Both the position numbers and the translations under genes were made by a program. 64,000 nucleotides of DNA from an uncultured Puniceicoccaceae bacterium (GTDB taxonomy: Bacteria; Verrucomicrobiota; Verrucomicrobiia; Opitutales; Coraliomargaritaceae), in assembly GCA_913044165.1 (NCBI GenBank), contig CAJWMY010000002.1, positions 20,586 to 84,585 on the forward strand, read 5' to 3'. The notes under the pieces were generated by a model. The model had not been told where the DNA came from and ran no database searches. It saw only the letters and a list, made by a program, of their open reading frames with translations. This document shows, in pieces, positions 10,574 to 21,952 of the stretch; position 1 is the stretch's first letter; each line of letters opens with the position of its first letter.

Positions 10574-11766
10574 TTATGCAGGAGCGGCTCGATTAAATCA
10601 GGATAATCATCAGGAGTTTTGTGCAAATCTCTTTTGTTTAACGGATACGAATAGCGTTTCCCTTCAAAATTTCTAAATACAATAGCATTTTCAGTAATAG
10701 ATTCTATGTAATTAGGATTGATTGGAACTTTCCCTCCACCGCCTGGTGCGTCAATTACAAATTGAGGAATTGCATAGCCTGTAGTATGACCTCTTAGAGA
10801 TCTAATTAGTTCAATCCCTTCACGGGGATCAGTTCTTAAATGAGCACTCCCATTTATTAAATCACACTGATATAGATAGTAAGGCCTAACGCGCATTAAT
10901 AAAAGTTTATGTATCAAATTCTTAAGTATATCGGTCGTATTATTAATGCCTTTAAGCAGAACAGACTGATTGCCTAGGGGGACTCCAGAAAAAGCTAATT
11001 TATCACACGCTTCTTTTAAGGTTAAGCTACATTCGTTAGGATGATTTACATGTATACTCATCCAAATAGGACCATGTTTCTTGAGAATTCCACACAATTC
11101 AGTATTTATTCTTTGGGGTAAAAAAACAGGGATTCTTGAACCAATGCGAATAAATTCAACATGTTCAATTTTTCGAAGTTCTCCAAGTAATTTATCTAAT
11201 TTGTTATTAGAAAGCAATAAGGGATCCCCTCCACTTAATAGAACATCGCGTATTTGAGGATTGTTGCGAATGTATTCAAGCCCCGCTTCAAATCTTGGAT
11301 GGAAATTGTAAGATTGGGCATTTGAAACTAGGCGGCTTCTCGTGCAGTAACGGCAATACGACGCACAGCGATCAGTTACAAGGAATAAAACCCGATCGGG
11401 ATAACGATGCACTATACCCTCTACGGGGGAACTTCCATCCTCGCCTACAGGGTCAAGTAATTCTCCTTTAGAGGTAAAAGTTTCTTCTACTCTCGGAATA
11501 ACTTGTTTCCGAATAGGGTCATCCAGCTGTGTCCTATTAATTAAGTTAAAAAAGTAAGGAGTGATTGCCAAAGCTAATTTTTTATTAGCAAATAGGCAGC
11601 CTTTTTTTTCTTCAGGGCTTAATTCAATAAGTTCTTCTAGTTGATCTACTGAAGTAATTCGGTTCTTAAGTTGCCATTTCCAATCATCCCAGTCATTTTT
11701 TCTGACTGATTCCCAAGGGCTTTGAACAATGTGTTCTTGAAATTTTTTTGAGGTATCCATAATCAA
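10570..11766 (-). CDS. KamA-family radical SAM protein (lysine 2,3-aminomutase-like)
   Basis: Radical SAM CASYCRYCTR, LLSGGDPLLL, C-terminal PGGGGKVPINPNY typical of PLP-binding aminomutases. Confidence 0.88.
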   Translation of the reverse strand: MIMDTSKKFQEHIVQSPWESVRKNDWDDWKWQLKNRITSVDQLEELIELSPEEKKGCLFANKKLALAITPYFFNLINRTQLDDPIRKQVIPRVEETFTSKGELLDPVGEDGSSPVEGIVHRYPDRVLFLVTDRCASYCRYCTRSRLVSNAQSYNFHPRFEAGLEYIRNNPQIRDVLLSGGDPLLLSNNKLDKLLGELRKIEHVEFIRIGSRIPVFLPQRINTELCGILKKHGPIWMSIHVNHPNECSLTLKEACDKLAFSGVPLGNQSVLLKGINNTTDILKNLIHKLLLMRVRPYYLYQCDLINGSAHLRTDPREGIELIRSLRGHTTGYAIPQFVIDAPGGGGKVPINPNYIESITENAIVFRNFEGKRYSYPLNKRDLHKTPDDYPDLIEPLLHN

Positions 11767-11903
11767 CTATATTTTATGCTTATTAATAGATTAGTATTAG
11801 AAATTCAACCGATAAAAGGCAATAAATTAGAAAGCGGACTGATTTCATTTGCATGAATGAATAATTTTATTTTCAGTAATAATAATCTAGAGAAAATAAA
11901 AAT

Positions 11904-13049
11904 ATGTTAGGTATAATAGCTTTTGAAGATGGCACTATTTTTCGCGGCAAAGGATTTGGCGCGAAAGCTACTACAGTTGGGGAATGTTGTTTCAATACAA
12001 GTCTCACCGGGTATCAAGAAATAATTACAGACCCATCCTATTTTTCACAGATAGTTACTATGACTGCTGTGCAGGTTGGCAATTACGGAATTAATGAAGA
12101 GGATGTTGAGTCTGATGGTCCTAAAGTTAAGGGGTTTATTATTCGAGAGCTTAGCCCTGTAGTTAGTAATTGGAGGGCGAATAAATCCCTTCCAGAATAT
12201 TTAGAGAGTGCAGCAATTCCAGGAGTTGAAGGCGTAGATACCCGATCAATTACGAAAAAGCTTCGGGTAAGTGGGGCTTTAAATGCTTGTATTTCTACAG
12301 AAGATATTAGTGATGAAGAGGCTATTGAAAAAGCAAAGAAATTTAGCGGTTTAATTGGGGTAGATTTTGTTCAGGCTGTTTCTGCTAAAGAATCATATGA
12401 TTGGGACCCTGAGCAGCGTCAGTCGGGAGCCTTTACTGTTGTAGGTACCGAACTTTCAATGTATGCCCTCAGTCAAGTAAAACGGTTTACTATTGCGGCA
12501 CTTGATTTTGGGGCAAAATTTTCAATTTACAGAAAATTACAACGTCATGGGTTTGACGTTCGAGTTTTTCCTGCAGATACATCGGCTGATGAAATTAAAG
12601 AGTTTAAACCAAATGGTATCTTTTTGTCTAATGGCCCAGGAGATCCTGCGGCCATTGATTATGCGCATAAATCAGTCCGCGTATTGATTGAGCAGTTTCC
12701 AACTTTTGGCATATGCTTGGGACATCAAATTATTACGCATGCCCTTGGTGCTGAAACTTTTAAATTAAAATTTGGGCATCGTGGTGGAAATCAGCCAGTT
12801 AAGAATCTAGAAACAGGCTGTGTTTCGATTACAGCCCAAAATCATGGGTTTGCTTCAAGTAAAGAACAGTTAGAAAATAAGGGAGCAATTGTAACGGAGA
12901 TTAATCTTAATGATCAAACTGTTGAAGGTCTACGCCTTAAAGATCGTCCTGTATTTTCGGTTCAATATCATCCAGAGGCAGCACCTGGACCAAATGATGC
13001 TGATCCGCTCTTTAAGTCATTCTATGATTTAGTTTCCCGAAATACCTAA
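11904..13049 (+). CDS. carA: Carbamoyl-phosphate synthase small subunit
   Basis: [47 protein letters not shown]. Confidence 0.97.
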   Translation: MLGIIAFEDGTIFRGKGFGAKATTVGECCFNTSLTGYQEIITDPSYFSQIVTMTAVQVGNYGINEEDVESDGPKVKGFIIRELSPVVSNWRANKSLPEYLESAAIPGVEGVDTRSITKKLRVSGALNACISTEDISDEEAIEKAKKFSGLIGVDFVQAVSAKESYDWDPEQRQSGAFTVVGTELSMYALSQVKRFTIAALDFGAKFSIYRKLQRHGFDVRVFPADTSADEIKEFKPNGIFLSNGPGDPAAIDYAHKSVRVLIEQFPTFGICLGHQIITHALGAETFKLKFGHRGGNQPVKNLETGCVSITAQNHGFASSKEQLENKGAIVTEINLNDQTVEGLRLKDRPVFSVQYHPEAAPGPNDADPLFKSFYDLVSRNT

Positions 13050-13058
13050 TTTCTAGAT

Positions 13059-14330
13059 TTAAATCAAATCTTGTCCTACGGGATCTTTTGAAATGCCTTC
13101 AATATGAGTTAGTACCTCAGCAATTAAATAAATAGAACCAGTTACTAGGATCGTATCTTCTTCGTTTCCAATCAGGCAATTAGATTTATAGAATACAGTT
13201 TCAACTGAGGTAGGAAAGTATTTAATTTTTGAAATAGATGGAATGAGTTTTTGGAGTTCATTTATTGAACAAGCTCTTGGTTGTTGAGGAGAAACCAAAT
13301 AAAGAGATTTTGCATACCGGCATAGTAAGGGCAGTATGACCCTGGCGCGATCTATGCCAACTATACCTGTAAAAATGATAGGTTTTTGTTTTTTCTCTAA
13401 GATTAAATTTTTTAAGTTTTCCTCTAATTGCAAACAGGCTTCTTCATTATGTGTCGCATCTAAAATAATTTGCTTAGAACCTAATTTGAGTTTTTGCCAC
13501 CGCCCCATCCATGCAATTTTGCCCAATGATTCATGGCTACGAATAGGGAACTCATTCTCAAGAAGTTTAATGGCACTGAGAGCAAGCTGAGCATTTAATC
13601 TTTGGTAGCTGCCTTCAAGATTTGTTTTAGGGAGTGCCCCCGTCCTTATTATATCAGTTGCTTTAAATATAGGGGCAGTTTCATTTTTGGCTTTATTTTG
13701 GACAGCAGATTCGGCTTCCTGTGGTATTTTGCTAATTAAAATGGGTGTATTATTTTTAATGATACCTGCCTTTTCATAAGCAATAGAAGCAAGTGAGTCT
13801 CCTAATATATCAGTGTGATCTCTTCCAATGCTAGTTATAATGGATAATTTAGGATGAATTATATTAGTTGCATCAAGTCTTCCACCTAAACCTGTTTCAA
13901 TGACAGCAATATCAACCGAAGCTTCAGAAAAATACCTAAAAGCGGCTAGGGTCATAAATTCAAAAAAAGAGGGAAAGGTTGCTTTGGTAAAATGATTAGA
14001 TGCTAAAGCAGCTAAATATGATACTTGAGAAGCCAAGTCATTATCGGAAATAGGGACACGATTTATTTGTATCCGTTCATTTATTCGCAATAAATGCGGA
14101 GATGTAAATAGGCCTACTTTATATCCATTTGTTCGGTATAAGGATTCTATCATTGCACATACAGAGCCTTTGCCATTTGTGCCAGCGACATGAATACTAG
14201 GAAATTCTTTTTCGGGGTTATTTGCTAAGAGAGCAAAGCGCTCCATTCGTTTTAACCCAAGTTTACTTCCTTTATTTCGAAGATTATAAAGCCATCGAAT
14301 AACACTTTGAAAATCATGCAAGTTAGACAC
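13059..14330 (-). CDS. folC: Dihydrofolate/folylpolyglutamate synthase
   Basis: VAGTNGKGSVCAMIES, GLFTSPHL, VIETGLGGRLDATN, LDATHNEEA. Confidence 0.94.
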   Translation of the reverse strand: MSNLHDFQSVIRWLYNLRNKGSKLGLKRMERFALLANNPEKEFPSIHVAGTNGKGSVCAMIESLYRTNGYKVGLFTSPHLLRINERIQINRVPISDNDLASQVSYLAALASNHFTKATFPSFFEFMTLAAFRYFSEASVDIAVIETGLGGRLDATNIIHPKLSIITSIGRDHTDILGDSLASIAYEKAGIIKNNTPILISKIPQEAESAVQNKAKNETAPIFKATDIIRTGALPKTNLEGSYQRLNAQLALSAIKLLENEFPIRSHESLGKIAWMGRWQKLKLGSKQIILDATHNEEACLQLEENLKNLILEKKQKPIIFTGIVGIDRARVILPLLCRYAKSLYLVSPQQPRACSINELQKLIPSISKIKYFPTSVETVFYKSNCLIGNEEDTILVTGSIYLIAEVLTHIEGISKDPVGQDLI

Positions 14331-14342
14331 TAGCAGAATTAA

Positions 14343-15194
14343 TTAGGAAGTGCGCTTAGGATCTAAGGCATAAAGTAATCTTGACACTGTATCACGCATT
14401 TTGTGGCGATGAACTATTTTATCAATTAAACCATGCTCAAGTAAAAATTCAGAAGTTTGGAACCCTTTTGGGAGATCCTGTTGCGTGGTTTCTTTTATTA
14501 CTCTAGGTCCTGCGAATCCAATTAAAGCTTCTGGCTCTGCTAGTATGACATCCCCAAGAGAAGCAAAACTAGCCATAACTCCTGCCATTGTTGGGTTTGT
14601 TAAAATAGAGATATAAGGAACTTTCTTATCGGAAAGTCTGGCTAGGGCAGCACTTGTTTTAGCTAATTGCATCAAGCTTAATATCCCTTCTTGCATTCTA
14701 GCTCCTCCAGATGCTGATATGATTATAACAGGATGCTTATTTATGCATCCGTTTTCAATAGTTCTGGTAAGTTTCTCGCCAGCGGCTGAACCTAAGCTAG
14801 CTCCCATAAAACGAAAATCCATAACTGCAATGTTCACTGGTTGCTCTTTAATCAAACCGGTTCCACTTATGACGGTGTCAATTTCAGCTGTTTTCTTTTG
14901 GTTTTGCTTAAGCCTATCTTTATACTTAGAAGTATCAGTAAAATCAAGAGGATCTAGGGAATGAATTTCTTTATCTATTTCTTTGAAGCTATTAGCATCA
15001 AGAAGTGAGTTTATTCGAGTTCTTGCGTCTAAAGGAAAATGATAGTTGCTATTAGGGACAACCATAAGGTTTTCTTTTAGAACTCGGTTGTAGATAATCT
15101 CATTTGTTTTTGGGCATTTCGTCCAAACATCTTTTGGTATATCTTTCTTTTTAACTGAGACAGTCGAATATTGAGGTTTCCCAAATATAGCCAT
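14343..15194 (-). CDS. accD: Acetyl-CoA carboxylase carboxyltransferase subunit beta
   Basis: [72 protein letters not shown]. Confidence 0.95.
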   Translation of the reverse strand: MAIFGKPQYSTVSVKKKDIPKDVWTKCPKTNEIIYNRVLKENLMVVPNSNYHFPLDARTRINSLLDANSFKEIDKEIHSLDPLDFTDTSKYKDRLKQNQKKTAEIDTVISGTGLIKEQPVNIAVMDFRFMGASLGSAAGEKLTRTIENGCINKHPVIIISASGGARMQEGILSLMQLAKTSAALARLSDKKVPYISILTNPTMAGVMASFASLGDVILAEPEALIGFAGPRVIKETTQQDLPKGFQTSEFLLEHGLIDKIVHRHKMRDTVSRLLYALDPKRTS

Positions 15195-15280
15195 AATCCG
15201 ATATTTTTATAAGTGTTTTAAGTAAGGCAATCTTTTATCTGTAACTAATAAATATTAAATTAAATGATCGTTAATAATTA

Positions 15281-15317
15281 ATTTAGTCTAAAGTTTTATA
15301 TATAAAAAAGACTAAAT
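15281..15317. promoter_or_regulatory. Nested inverted repeat upstream of accD / downstream of truA
   Basis: ATTTAGTCT...AGACTAAAT (9-bp arms) enclosing TTTTATATATAAAA, itself palindromic. Confidence 0.45.
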
Positions 15318-15342
15318 AGACAAATTGATCGGGTATAGTATT

Positions 15343-16083
15343 TTATCTATAGTATATTTTTTCAAGACATAATCCACTAGACGGAGCGGTTATGACTTTA
15401 TTAGTACGTTTTTTTGAGTTTAGAATTATTTGGATGGCTTCGGCGTCTAGTCTACCTCTTCCGACTGCGAAAAGGGTTCCAACAATACTTCGGACCATTT
15501 TGTATAAAAAGCCACTTCCCAGAATTGTTATACGTATTTTTTTGCCGATTTTTTTTATATCAATTGATTCGATCGTTTTAATCGGATTAGGGTCTTCATC
15601 TTTTGCATGAACTGCGCTATAAGCTCTAAAATTATGGGTGCCTACGAGGTACTGGCTAGCCTTTATCATAGTTTCTAAATTAATATTAGTTTCCCGGCAG
15701 GCCCATAAATAGGGTTCTTCATGAGGGTGGGCTCTCCCTAAGTAAAGAGTGTAGCAATATCTCTTCTTTGTTGCAGAAAATCTAGCATGGAATCTTTCTG
15801 ATACTTTGATGATTTTTTCGATCCTTATATTCTTATCCAATATTGAATGGATTGCTCGGATAAGCTTTTCTTTAGAATGGCCCCACTTTGCATCAAAGTG
15901 AAAGCATTGTCCTATGGCATGGACGCCTGCATCTGTTCGGCTACATCCATGAATACGAATTTTAGTATCAAAGATTCTAGACAATGAGTTTTCAATATGG
16001 TTTTGCACAGTTGATGCAGAGGCTTGATATTGCCAACCAGCAAAACTTGTTCCTCGATAGGAGCAAATACATTTCCATCGCAT
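15343..16083 (-). CDS. truA: tRNA pseudouridine synthase A
   Basis: YRGTSFAGWQYQ, CSRTDAGVHAIGQ, FLYKMVRSIVGTL. Confidence 0.94.
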   Translation of the reverse strand: MRWKCICSYRGTSFAGWQYQASASTVQNHIENSLSRIFDTKIRIHGCSRTDAGVHAIGQCFHFDAKWGHSKEKLIRAIHSILDKNIRIEKIIKVSERFHARFSATKKRYCYTLYLGRAHPHEEPYLWACRETNINLETMIKASQYLVGTHNFRAYSAVHAKDEDPNPIKTIESIDIKKIGKKIRITILGSGFLYKMVRSIVGTLFAVGRGRLDAEAIQIILNSKKRTNKVITAPSSGLCLEKIYYR

Positions 16084-16175
16084 CTAATAATTATGGCAGC
16101 CTATTTGTTTAGATGCAAGCCGAGGACATATAAAAATTGTTTTTAGCATAATTTTATGCATCTTAAAAAATAGCT

Positions 16176-16769
16176 ATGGCAAATAAATCAAATCGGAAAC
16201 TTTGGGCAGGATACGTTCAAAGGAAGCAAAAACAAAGCATTCGCAAGCTAGCTAATAATATTTCCATCCAAAATAAAGGAAGGCCATTTGCAGGGGTTAT
16301 CTTAGGCATTGATCCCAGTTTAAGAGGCAGTGGCTTTTCTGTCATTAAATATGTTAATCAGGAGGCTGAGCTTTTGAACTCATCCACCTTAAAAATTAGC
16401 CAAAAGTATTCAATGGCACAATGTCTGGGGACGATTGCGAATCAAGTAGATTCTTTGTTAAATAAATATGTCATTGACCATGTAGCTGTAGAACAAACCA
16501 TTTATGTTCAAAATTTTCAAACTGCTCAAATAATGGGAGCCGCGAGGGGCGCTGCAATTGCTCCCGCTGCTATGCGGAATATTCAGTTATTTGAATATGC
16601 CCCCTTGAGGATTAAGAAAGCCATTGTAGGCCATGGGAAGGCTAGTAAAGATCAGGTTTCTAAAATGACAGGGGCTCTGTTAGGGAAAGATTTTGGGAAT
16701 TGTTATGATGAATCGGATGCTAGTGCGGTTGCTTTATGCCATGCCTTTACCTGGAAAAATATAGATTAA
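16176..16769 (+). CDS. ruvC: Crossover junction endodeoxyribonuclease RuvC with N-terminal extension
   Basis: [48 protein letters not shown]. Confidence 0.9.
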   Translation: MANKSNRKLWAGYVQRKQKQSIRKLANNISIQNKGRPFAGVILGIDPSLRGSGFSVIKYVNQEAELLNSSTLKISQKYSMAQCLGTIANQVDSLLNKYVIDHVAVEQTIYVQNFQTAQIMGAARGAAIAPAAMRNIQLFEYAPLRIKKAIVGHGKASKDQVSKMTGALLGKDFGNCYDESDASAVALCHAFTWKNID

Positions 16770-16770
16770 T

Positions 16771-17502
16771 ATGAAGCAAAAAATTAAGTACAAAAAGGTT
16801 TTAATTACTGGCGTAAGTTCTGGTCTTGGTTATGGATTAGCGCAGTCATTTTTAGAGCAAGGCATCAAAGTTTTGGGGTGTAGTCGTAGAATGCCTAAAG
16901 GCTTAATTCAGCAAGGACTTAATTTTTGTGCACTCGATTTTTCGGATAGGGCTTCTAGTCTACCGATTATGAGGCAATGGATTTCAAGGGCAGGGGCAAT
17001 TGATCTTTTAATTTTAAACGCTGGAGTTTTGGGGGCTATTAAAGACATGCAGGCTTCTAGCACTGAAGAATTAAAAGCGACTATGGAAGTGAATCTATGG
17101 GCCAATAAATGGTTTTTAGATGCATGTTTATCCGAGGATAGGCCTATACAACAAGTAGTAGGGATATCATCAGGAGCTTCTTTATCGGGGAGCCGTGGCT
17201 GGAATGGATATAGTTTATCAAAGGCAGCTTTTAATATGTTAATTAAATTATATGCCGGCGAATGCCCAAATACGCACTTCACCGCTTTAGCGCCGGGGCT
17301 TGTTGATACAGCAATGCAAGATTATTTAACTAATTTACCTGCTGATGAGCGCTATAGCCCGCTTGAAGTTTTAAAGAAAGCTAAAGGTACAGATGACATG
17401 CCCAATGGCTATAGGTGCGCACAAAAACTGATTACAATATTTCCTAAATTATTAAATTTTGAAAGCGGGGGATATTCTGATATCCGAAAATTAGAAGGAT
17501 GA
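16771..17502 (+). CDS. SDR family oxidoreductase
   Basis: Rossmann [24 protein letters not shown] catalytic Tyr/Lys. Confidence 0.88.
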   Translation: MKQKIKYKKVLITGVSSGLGYGLAQSFLEQGIKVLGCSRRMPKGLIQQGLNFCALDFSDRASSLPIMRQWISRAGAIDLLILNAGVLGAIKDMQASSTEELKATMEVNLWANKWFLDACLSEDRPIQQVVGISSGASLSGSRGWNGYSLSKAAFNMLIKLYAGECPNTHFTALAPGLVDTAMQDYLTNLPADERYSPLEVLKKAKGTDDMPNGYRCAQKLITIFPKLLNFESGGYSDIRKLEG

Positions 17503-17506
17503 ATTT

Positions 17507-19438
17507 TCATCGATCTAAATACCTTTTTTTATAGAATTGGAAAATATCTTTGGCAATAGGCCCAGCAGTTGATCCTCCATGATAATCATGTGATTCTTGT
17601 GTTCCTTCAACCATTACCGCAAGTGCTATTTTAGGCTTATTTATTGGGGCAAATCCTACAAACCATGCAAGATTTACTTCTTTCCCATGTGCGCGGAAAT
17701 CAGCAGTACCTGTTTTACCTGCAATAGGGAGATCTGGAATATCTACTAATCGTCCAGTCCCTGTTCGGCTCGTGACTGCCTCCATGCCTTTCAATAAAAG
17801 CCGGCGTTTATTTTGGTCCAATCCAATCCTGGGGTGCGACTGTATATTAGATTTTTGGCTCTGTCGGCTCAGGGCTTTCAAGGTTGGAGTAGTCTTAATC
17901 TCATCTCGAGCAATTGAGGCAACCATACAGGCCATTTGAAGTGGCGTTACCAATAAGAAGCCTTGGCCAATAGCTGTATTCGCTGTATCTCCAGGAGTCC
18001 AGGAATCTCCAATAGTTTCTTTTTTCCAGGTTTTGCTTGGAATCACTAATCGTTTTGTTTCATATGGTAATTCAATTCCAGTTTTGTGATTTAGGTTAAA
18101 GTTCTTTGCTTCAGCTTCAATTGTATCAATTCCAAGCTTAAGGCCAATATCATAGAAGAAAACATTGCAGCTAACAGCTATTGCTTTCTCTAAATTAACG
18201 CTTCCGTGTCCTTTTTTTGAGTGGCAATGATAAACGCGATTACCAACACGATAGACCCCAGGGCAGTTAACAGTTGTAGTTGCATCAATTAGACCTTTTT
18301 TTAATCCAGCAATAGCGGTTATTAATTTAAAAGTTGATCCTGGGGGATAGGACAATTGAACCGCTCGATTTAACCATGCACCTGCGTCATTAATTGAATT
18401 AAAGGTATTTTGAGATATAAAAGGGCTTAAGTCATTTAAGTTATATGTTGGATGGCTTACTAATGCGAGAATTTCTCCAGTGCTAACATCAATTGCTACA
18501 GCTGCCCCTGTGCGTTTCCCGAGTGCATTTTCTGCAATTTTTTGTAATTCTATATCAATGCTTGTAATCAAATTATCGCCCTGTTTTGGAGATATAAGCT
18601 CAAGCTGCTTATTCTGATAGCCCAAAGGGTCAACTTGCCATATTTCATGGCCTCCTTTGCCTGTTAAAGCTCTATTAAAACTATTTTCAATACCTGTTTT
18701 CCCGAGTTTTGTTTTGTATGTAAAATTTTTAATACCATCTTGCGGTAAATGGGCTAAGTCCGGGTTCACATTTTGCACATATCCTAAAGTATGTGCGGCA
18801 AGTGAATCGTAAGGGTAGTATCTAGCAGAACTTGTATGTACATTAATCGGAGAGCGAACAGGGACACCTTCTATTAGTTGGGCATATTCAAAAGGATTAA
18901 GGTCTTGAGCTAAAGGAAGAGGGAGCAAGAGTTGCTCGTTAAAATGACGGATCATCTTGTTTTGCTTTAATTCAACCTGGCGACCGCAAACAGATTTAAT
19001 GACATCTAAGTATTCTTGGATTACATTGCTTCTAGCTTCCCACTTAAGTTCATTATAGTTTGGTAATGGAGGACTTTTTTGTTTATAAATATTTGGCGTT
19101 AAGGCAACGCGTTCTTTGATTTTTTGCCGGGATCTTTTTATAAGTTTTGAATATTCTTTTCTAAATTCAGGACGTAGGTCATCTAGTATTACAGTCGCGG
19201 AATAATTTGGTCTATTGCCTACTAATAACTTACCGTTTCGATCATAAATATCTCCTCTTGGACCAGGAAGATAGATGCGTCTCTCGGTTTGTCGCCGTTC
19301 CATATCTTCGTATGAATTTTTATTGAAAAATTGCTGCCAACCAAGACCTAAAAGTAGAATTAGAGTTAAAATAATATTCGTCCAAAAAAATAACAGAATC
19401 CTAGGATTATCTCGCCTTTTTATATCATATTTTTCCAT
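17507..19438 (-). CDS. mrdA: Penicillin-binding protein 2
   Basis: [23 protein letters not shown] (SxxK), [11 protein letters not shown] (KTG); downstream of mreD. Confidence 0.95.
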   Translation of the reverse strand: MEKYDIKRRDNPRILLFFWTNIILTLILLLGLGWQQFFNKNSYEDMERRQTERRIYLPGPRGDIYDRNGKLLVGNRPNYSATVILDDLRPEFRKEYSKLIKRSRQKIKERVALTPNIYKQKSPPLPNYNELKWEARSNVIQEYLDVIKSVCGRQVELKQNKMIRHFNEQLLLPLPLAQDLNPFEYAQLIEGVPVRSPINVHTSSARYYPYDSLAAHTLGYVQNVNPDLAHLPQDGIKNFTYKTKLGKTGIENSFNRALTGKGGHEIWQVDPLGYQNKQLELISPKQGDNLITSIDIELQKIAENALGKRTGAAVAIDVSTGEILALVSHPTYNLNDLSPFISQNTFNSINDAGAWLNRAVQLSYPPGSTFKLITAIAGLKKGLIDATTTVNCPGVYRVGNRVYHCHSKKGHGSVNLEKAIAVSCNVFFYDIGLKLGIDTIEAEAKNFNLNHKTGIELPYETKRLVIPSKTWKKETIGDSWTPGDTANTAIGQGFLLVTPLQMACMVASIARDEIKTTPTLKALSRQSQKSNIQSHPRIGLDQNKRRLLLKGMEAVTSRTGTGRLVDIPDLPIAGKTGTADFRAHGKEVNLAWFVGFAPINKPKIALAVMVEGTQESHDYHGGSTAGPIAKDIFQFYKKRYLDR

Positions 19439-19444
19439 AATATC

Positions 19445-19978
19445 TTAAACAAAAGGTAAAGATTCCGGATCTTTTTTTGCGCTAAAAAGAATGAATAAAG
19501 CTCTCTGAAAATTAAAAAACCAAGGCGATAAGAATATTAAAATTAAGTGAGAGAGTATAGCCTCAAAAATACTTAGTGGAAGCATGGTATAAAAATCTCC
19601 AAATCCGCAGTTATAGCTGACTAAAAAAAGAGTTAGCCCAGCCACAAGATTAATAAGCTGTGCCAATAAAGATGGATGAAAGTTTTTTTCTACTCGGAAT
19701 CGGCGTCTTGTTAAATGCATAATAGAACCACTTAAGAGCATTAATAAGGTAATTGTTCCAAAAGGGATAGGCAAAGCAGAGTCTATCCAAAAACCTGAAA
19801 AGAGTGTGGTTAGGAAAAACTGATCGGCTCTTAAATAAAGAGGAGCAATTATAAATGCAGGACCTAAAATAAAAAGATTCAATCCGAAGCCCGTAATGCC
19901 GCTATTTATTAGGAGCATTAAATGCAATAATATAGCATTTGAAAAAAACAAGACTAAGCTTCTTTTATCAAAAATCAT
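19445..19978 (-). CDS. mreD: MreD-like rod shape-determining membrane protein
   Basis: Multi-TM protein of ~177 aa between mreC and mrdA; assignment is mainly contextual. Confidence 0.7.
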   Translation of the reverse strand: MIFDKRSLVLFFSNAILLHLMLLINSGITGFGLNLFILGPAFIIAPLYLRADQFFLTTLFSGFWIDSALPIPFGTITLLMLLSGSIMHLTRRRFRVEKNFHPSLLAQLINLVAGLTLFLVSYNCGFGDFYTMLPLSIFEAILSHLILIFLSPWFFNFQRALFILFSAKKDPESLPFV

Positions 19979-20825
19979 CAGAATATTCCTCTATCTTAAG
20001 GCGATTGTATGGAATTAGTACGGCAACTTCCTTAATGCCTAGAAGACGTTTATCTAGTACTACTTTTCCCGCTTGGAACATCCCTGTATTGTCAGGTTCA
20101 AGCCAAGGTACAAATCCAATTTTTATACCCTCAGGAAAGGTTCCCCCTAGACCCGTAGTAACTAATTGAAGAGGTTTGATTGAATCTGTGCTCAGGTCTT
20201 GCGGGGCATTTTTAATATATCCTTGGGCTTGGCCCCATAGGTTGGTGCCTTTCCCTTGATAAAACAAGGGGCGTTCATCTTGAGCAAAACAAGCGGAAAT
20301 CCTAAAGTTTTGATTTGAGAGTAAGTTTACAAGGCTAGTATAATAGTTAGTTTTTGCAACTCGACCAACTACCCCTCCAATAAATGTAACAGCATCTCCT
20401 TCCATGAGGCCATGTTTAGACCCTTTATTGATTCGTATATTTTGCCACCAACTCCCAATATCTCTTTGTATTACATGAGCTAATTCGTAGCGAAAAGAGT
20501 CGCGGCTTGGTAAGTTTAAAATGCCCTCAAGTCTAATTATTTCTGCTTGATGGGTTTTATTCAAACTGCGTATTTGTTTGAAGTAGGCATTATTTCTTTT
20601 GAGTTCTTTAATCTCATTTATAAGCTCCTTTTTGCTTTTTGTTTTAGCTGAAGTGGCACTGGCTAAATTCTCAATGCTTCTAGTTGCAATCCAGATAGGG
20701 GCTTGAAATTCTTCAAAAGTAGTTTTTGTAAAAACTTTTAAAAAGCTAGGGGTTATCCACCATATTATAAGAAACGCTATTAGCGTTATGATGGGTGTAA
20801 GTCTTTCGAGGCGGATGCGCGCCAC
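19968..20825 (-). CDS. mreC: Rod shape-determining protein MreC
   Basis: N-terminal TM, coiled coil, RDIGSWWQNIRINKGSKHGLMEGDAV, VGRV; next to mreB. Confidence 0.92.
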   Translation of the reverse strand: MARIRLERLTPIITLIAFLIIWWITPSFLKVFTKTTFEEFQAPIWIATRSIENLASATSAKTKSKKELINEIKELKRNNAYFKQIRSLNKTHQAEIIRLEGILNLPSRDSFRYELAHVIQRDIGSWWQNIRINKGSKHGLMEGDAVTFIGGVVGRVAKTNYYTSLVNLLSNQNFRISACFAQDERPLFYQGKGTNLWGQAQGYIKNAPQDLSTDSIKPLQLVTTGLGGTFPEGIKIGFVPWLEPDNTGMFQAGKVVLDKRLLGIKEVAVLIPYNRLKIEEYSDDF

Positions 20826-20830
20826 AACAT

Positions 20831-21853
20831 CTATCCTCTCCCAGTTTCGGCTACGTCTTTAAGAAGTAAGGCTAGGTCTTGAAGAACCATACCTGTACCA
20901 TTTGCGACCGCGGTAAGTGGATCTTCAGCAATTATAACTGGTAAGCCAGTAGCATCACTAAGGTATTGATCCAAACCACGGATCATAGCACCACCTCCAG
21001 CCAGAACGAGTCCTCTATCCACCAAGTCAGCAGATAGTTCAGGGGGACAGCGTTCAAGAGCATTTCTTACTAAATCGGTAATAGCTGAAATAGTATCAGC
21101 TAATGCGTCACGGATTTCTTCTGAGGTAATGGTGATTGTTTTAGGCAGGCCTGCTACAGAATCCCTGCCTCTAACCTCCATCGTAGATTCTTCTTCAAGC
21201 TTGAATGCCGATCCCACTTTTATTTTGATAGACTCTGCTGTACGCTCTCCGACCATTAAATTGTATGAACGTTTCATATAATTAATGATTGCTGTATCAA
21301 TTTCATCTCCCCCGACTCTTATGCTCTTAGTATAAACTACACCAGCTAATGATATAATTGCTACTTCAGTAGTTCCCCCGCCAATATCAATAATCATATT
21401 AGCGGCTGGCTCATCAATAGGAAGTCCAACGCCTATAGCGGCAGCCATAGGCTCTTCTATCAATACAACATCTCTAGCACCTGCACGTATAGCTGAATCT
21501 TTAACTGCTCGGCGCTCTACTTCTGTTATGCCAGATGGAACAGCTACAACAATGCGAGGAGCAATAAATGTTTTCTTCCGATTCACTTTACTAATGAAAT
21601 ACCTTAGCATAGCTTCAGTAATTTCAAAGTCAGCTATTACTCCATCGCGCATCGGTCGAATTGCAGTAATATTTCCTGGCGTGCGACCAAGCATGCGTTT
21701 AGCTTCTGATCCAACTGCACAAACTTTTTTACTATTACTGTATATAGCGACAACACTAGGTTCACGTAAAACAATACCTTTGTCTTTTGCAAAAACTAAG
21801 GTGTTTGCTGTGCCTAAATCAATACCAATATCGTTTGAGAGAAGTCCAATCAC
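20831..21853 (-). CDS. mreB: Rod shape-determining protein MreB
   Basis: DIGLDGTANTLV-like [59 protein letters not shown]. Confidence 0.98.
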   Translation of the reverse strand: MIGLLSNDIGIDLGTANTLVFAKDKGIVLREPSVVAIYSNSKKVCAVGSEAKRMLGRTPGNITAIRPMRDGVIADFEITEAMLRYFISKVNRKKTFIAPRIVVAVPSGITEVERRAVKDSAIRAGARDVVLIEEPMAAAIGVGLPIDEPAANMIIDIGGGTTEVAIISLAGVVYTKSIRVGGDEIDTAIINYMKRSYNLMVGERTAESIKIKVGSAFKLEEESTMEVRGRDSVAGLPKTITITSEEIRDALADTISAITDLVRNALERCPPELSADLVDRGLVLAGGGAMIRGLDQYLSDATGLPVIIAEDPLTAVANGTGMVLQDLALLLKDVAETGRG

Positions 21854-21952
21854 TATTTATAAAAATTAAGTTATAAAGGGCTTATATATTTCTTCTTATA
21901 CTGCCTGAAAGTCAATGCATTATGACATGAAAATCAACGAGGGCTTCATTTT

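Noticed and set aside
11767-11903. Possible leader/riboswitch before carA
   Set aside because: No hairpin series, leader peptide or recognisable aptamer seen in this 137-bp AT-rich gap.
16146-16159. GCATAA-TT-TTATGC palindrome upstream of ruvC
   Set aside because: Short and AT-rich; similar palindromes (e.g. 39620-39633, 35924-35947) occur in several gaps and are expected by chance.
16908-17282. 124-aa minus-strand ORF
   Set aside because: Antisense to the SDR gene; no family resemblance.
21528-21869. 113-aa plus-strand ORF
   Set aside because: Antisense to highly conserved mreB; explained by codon bias.
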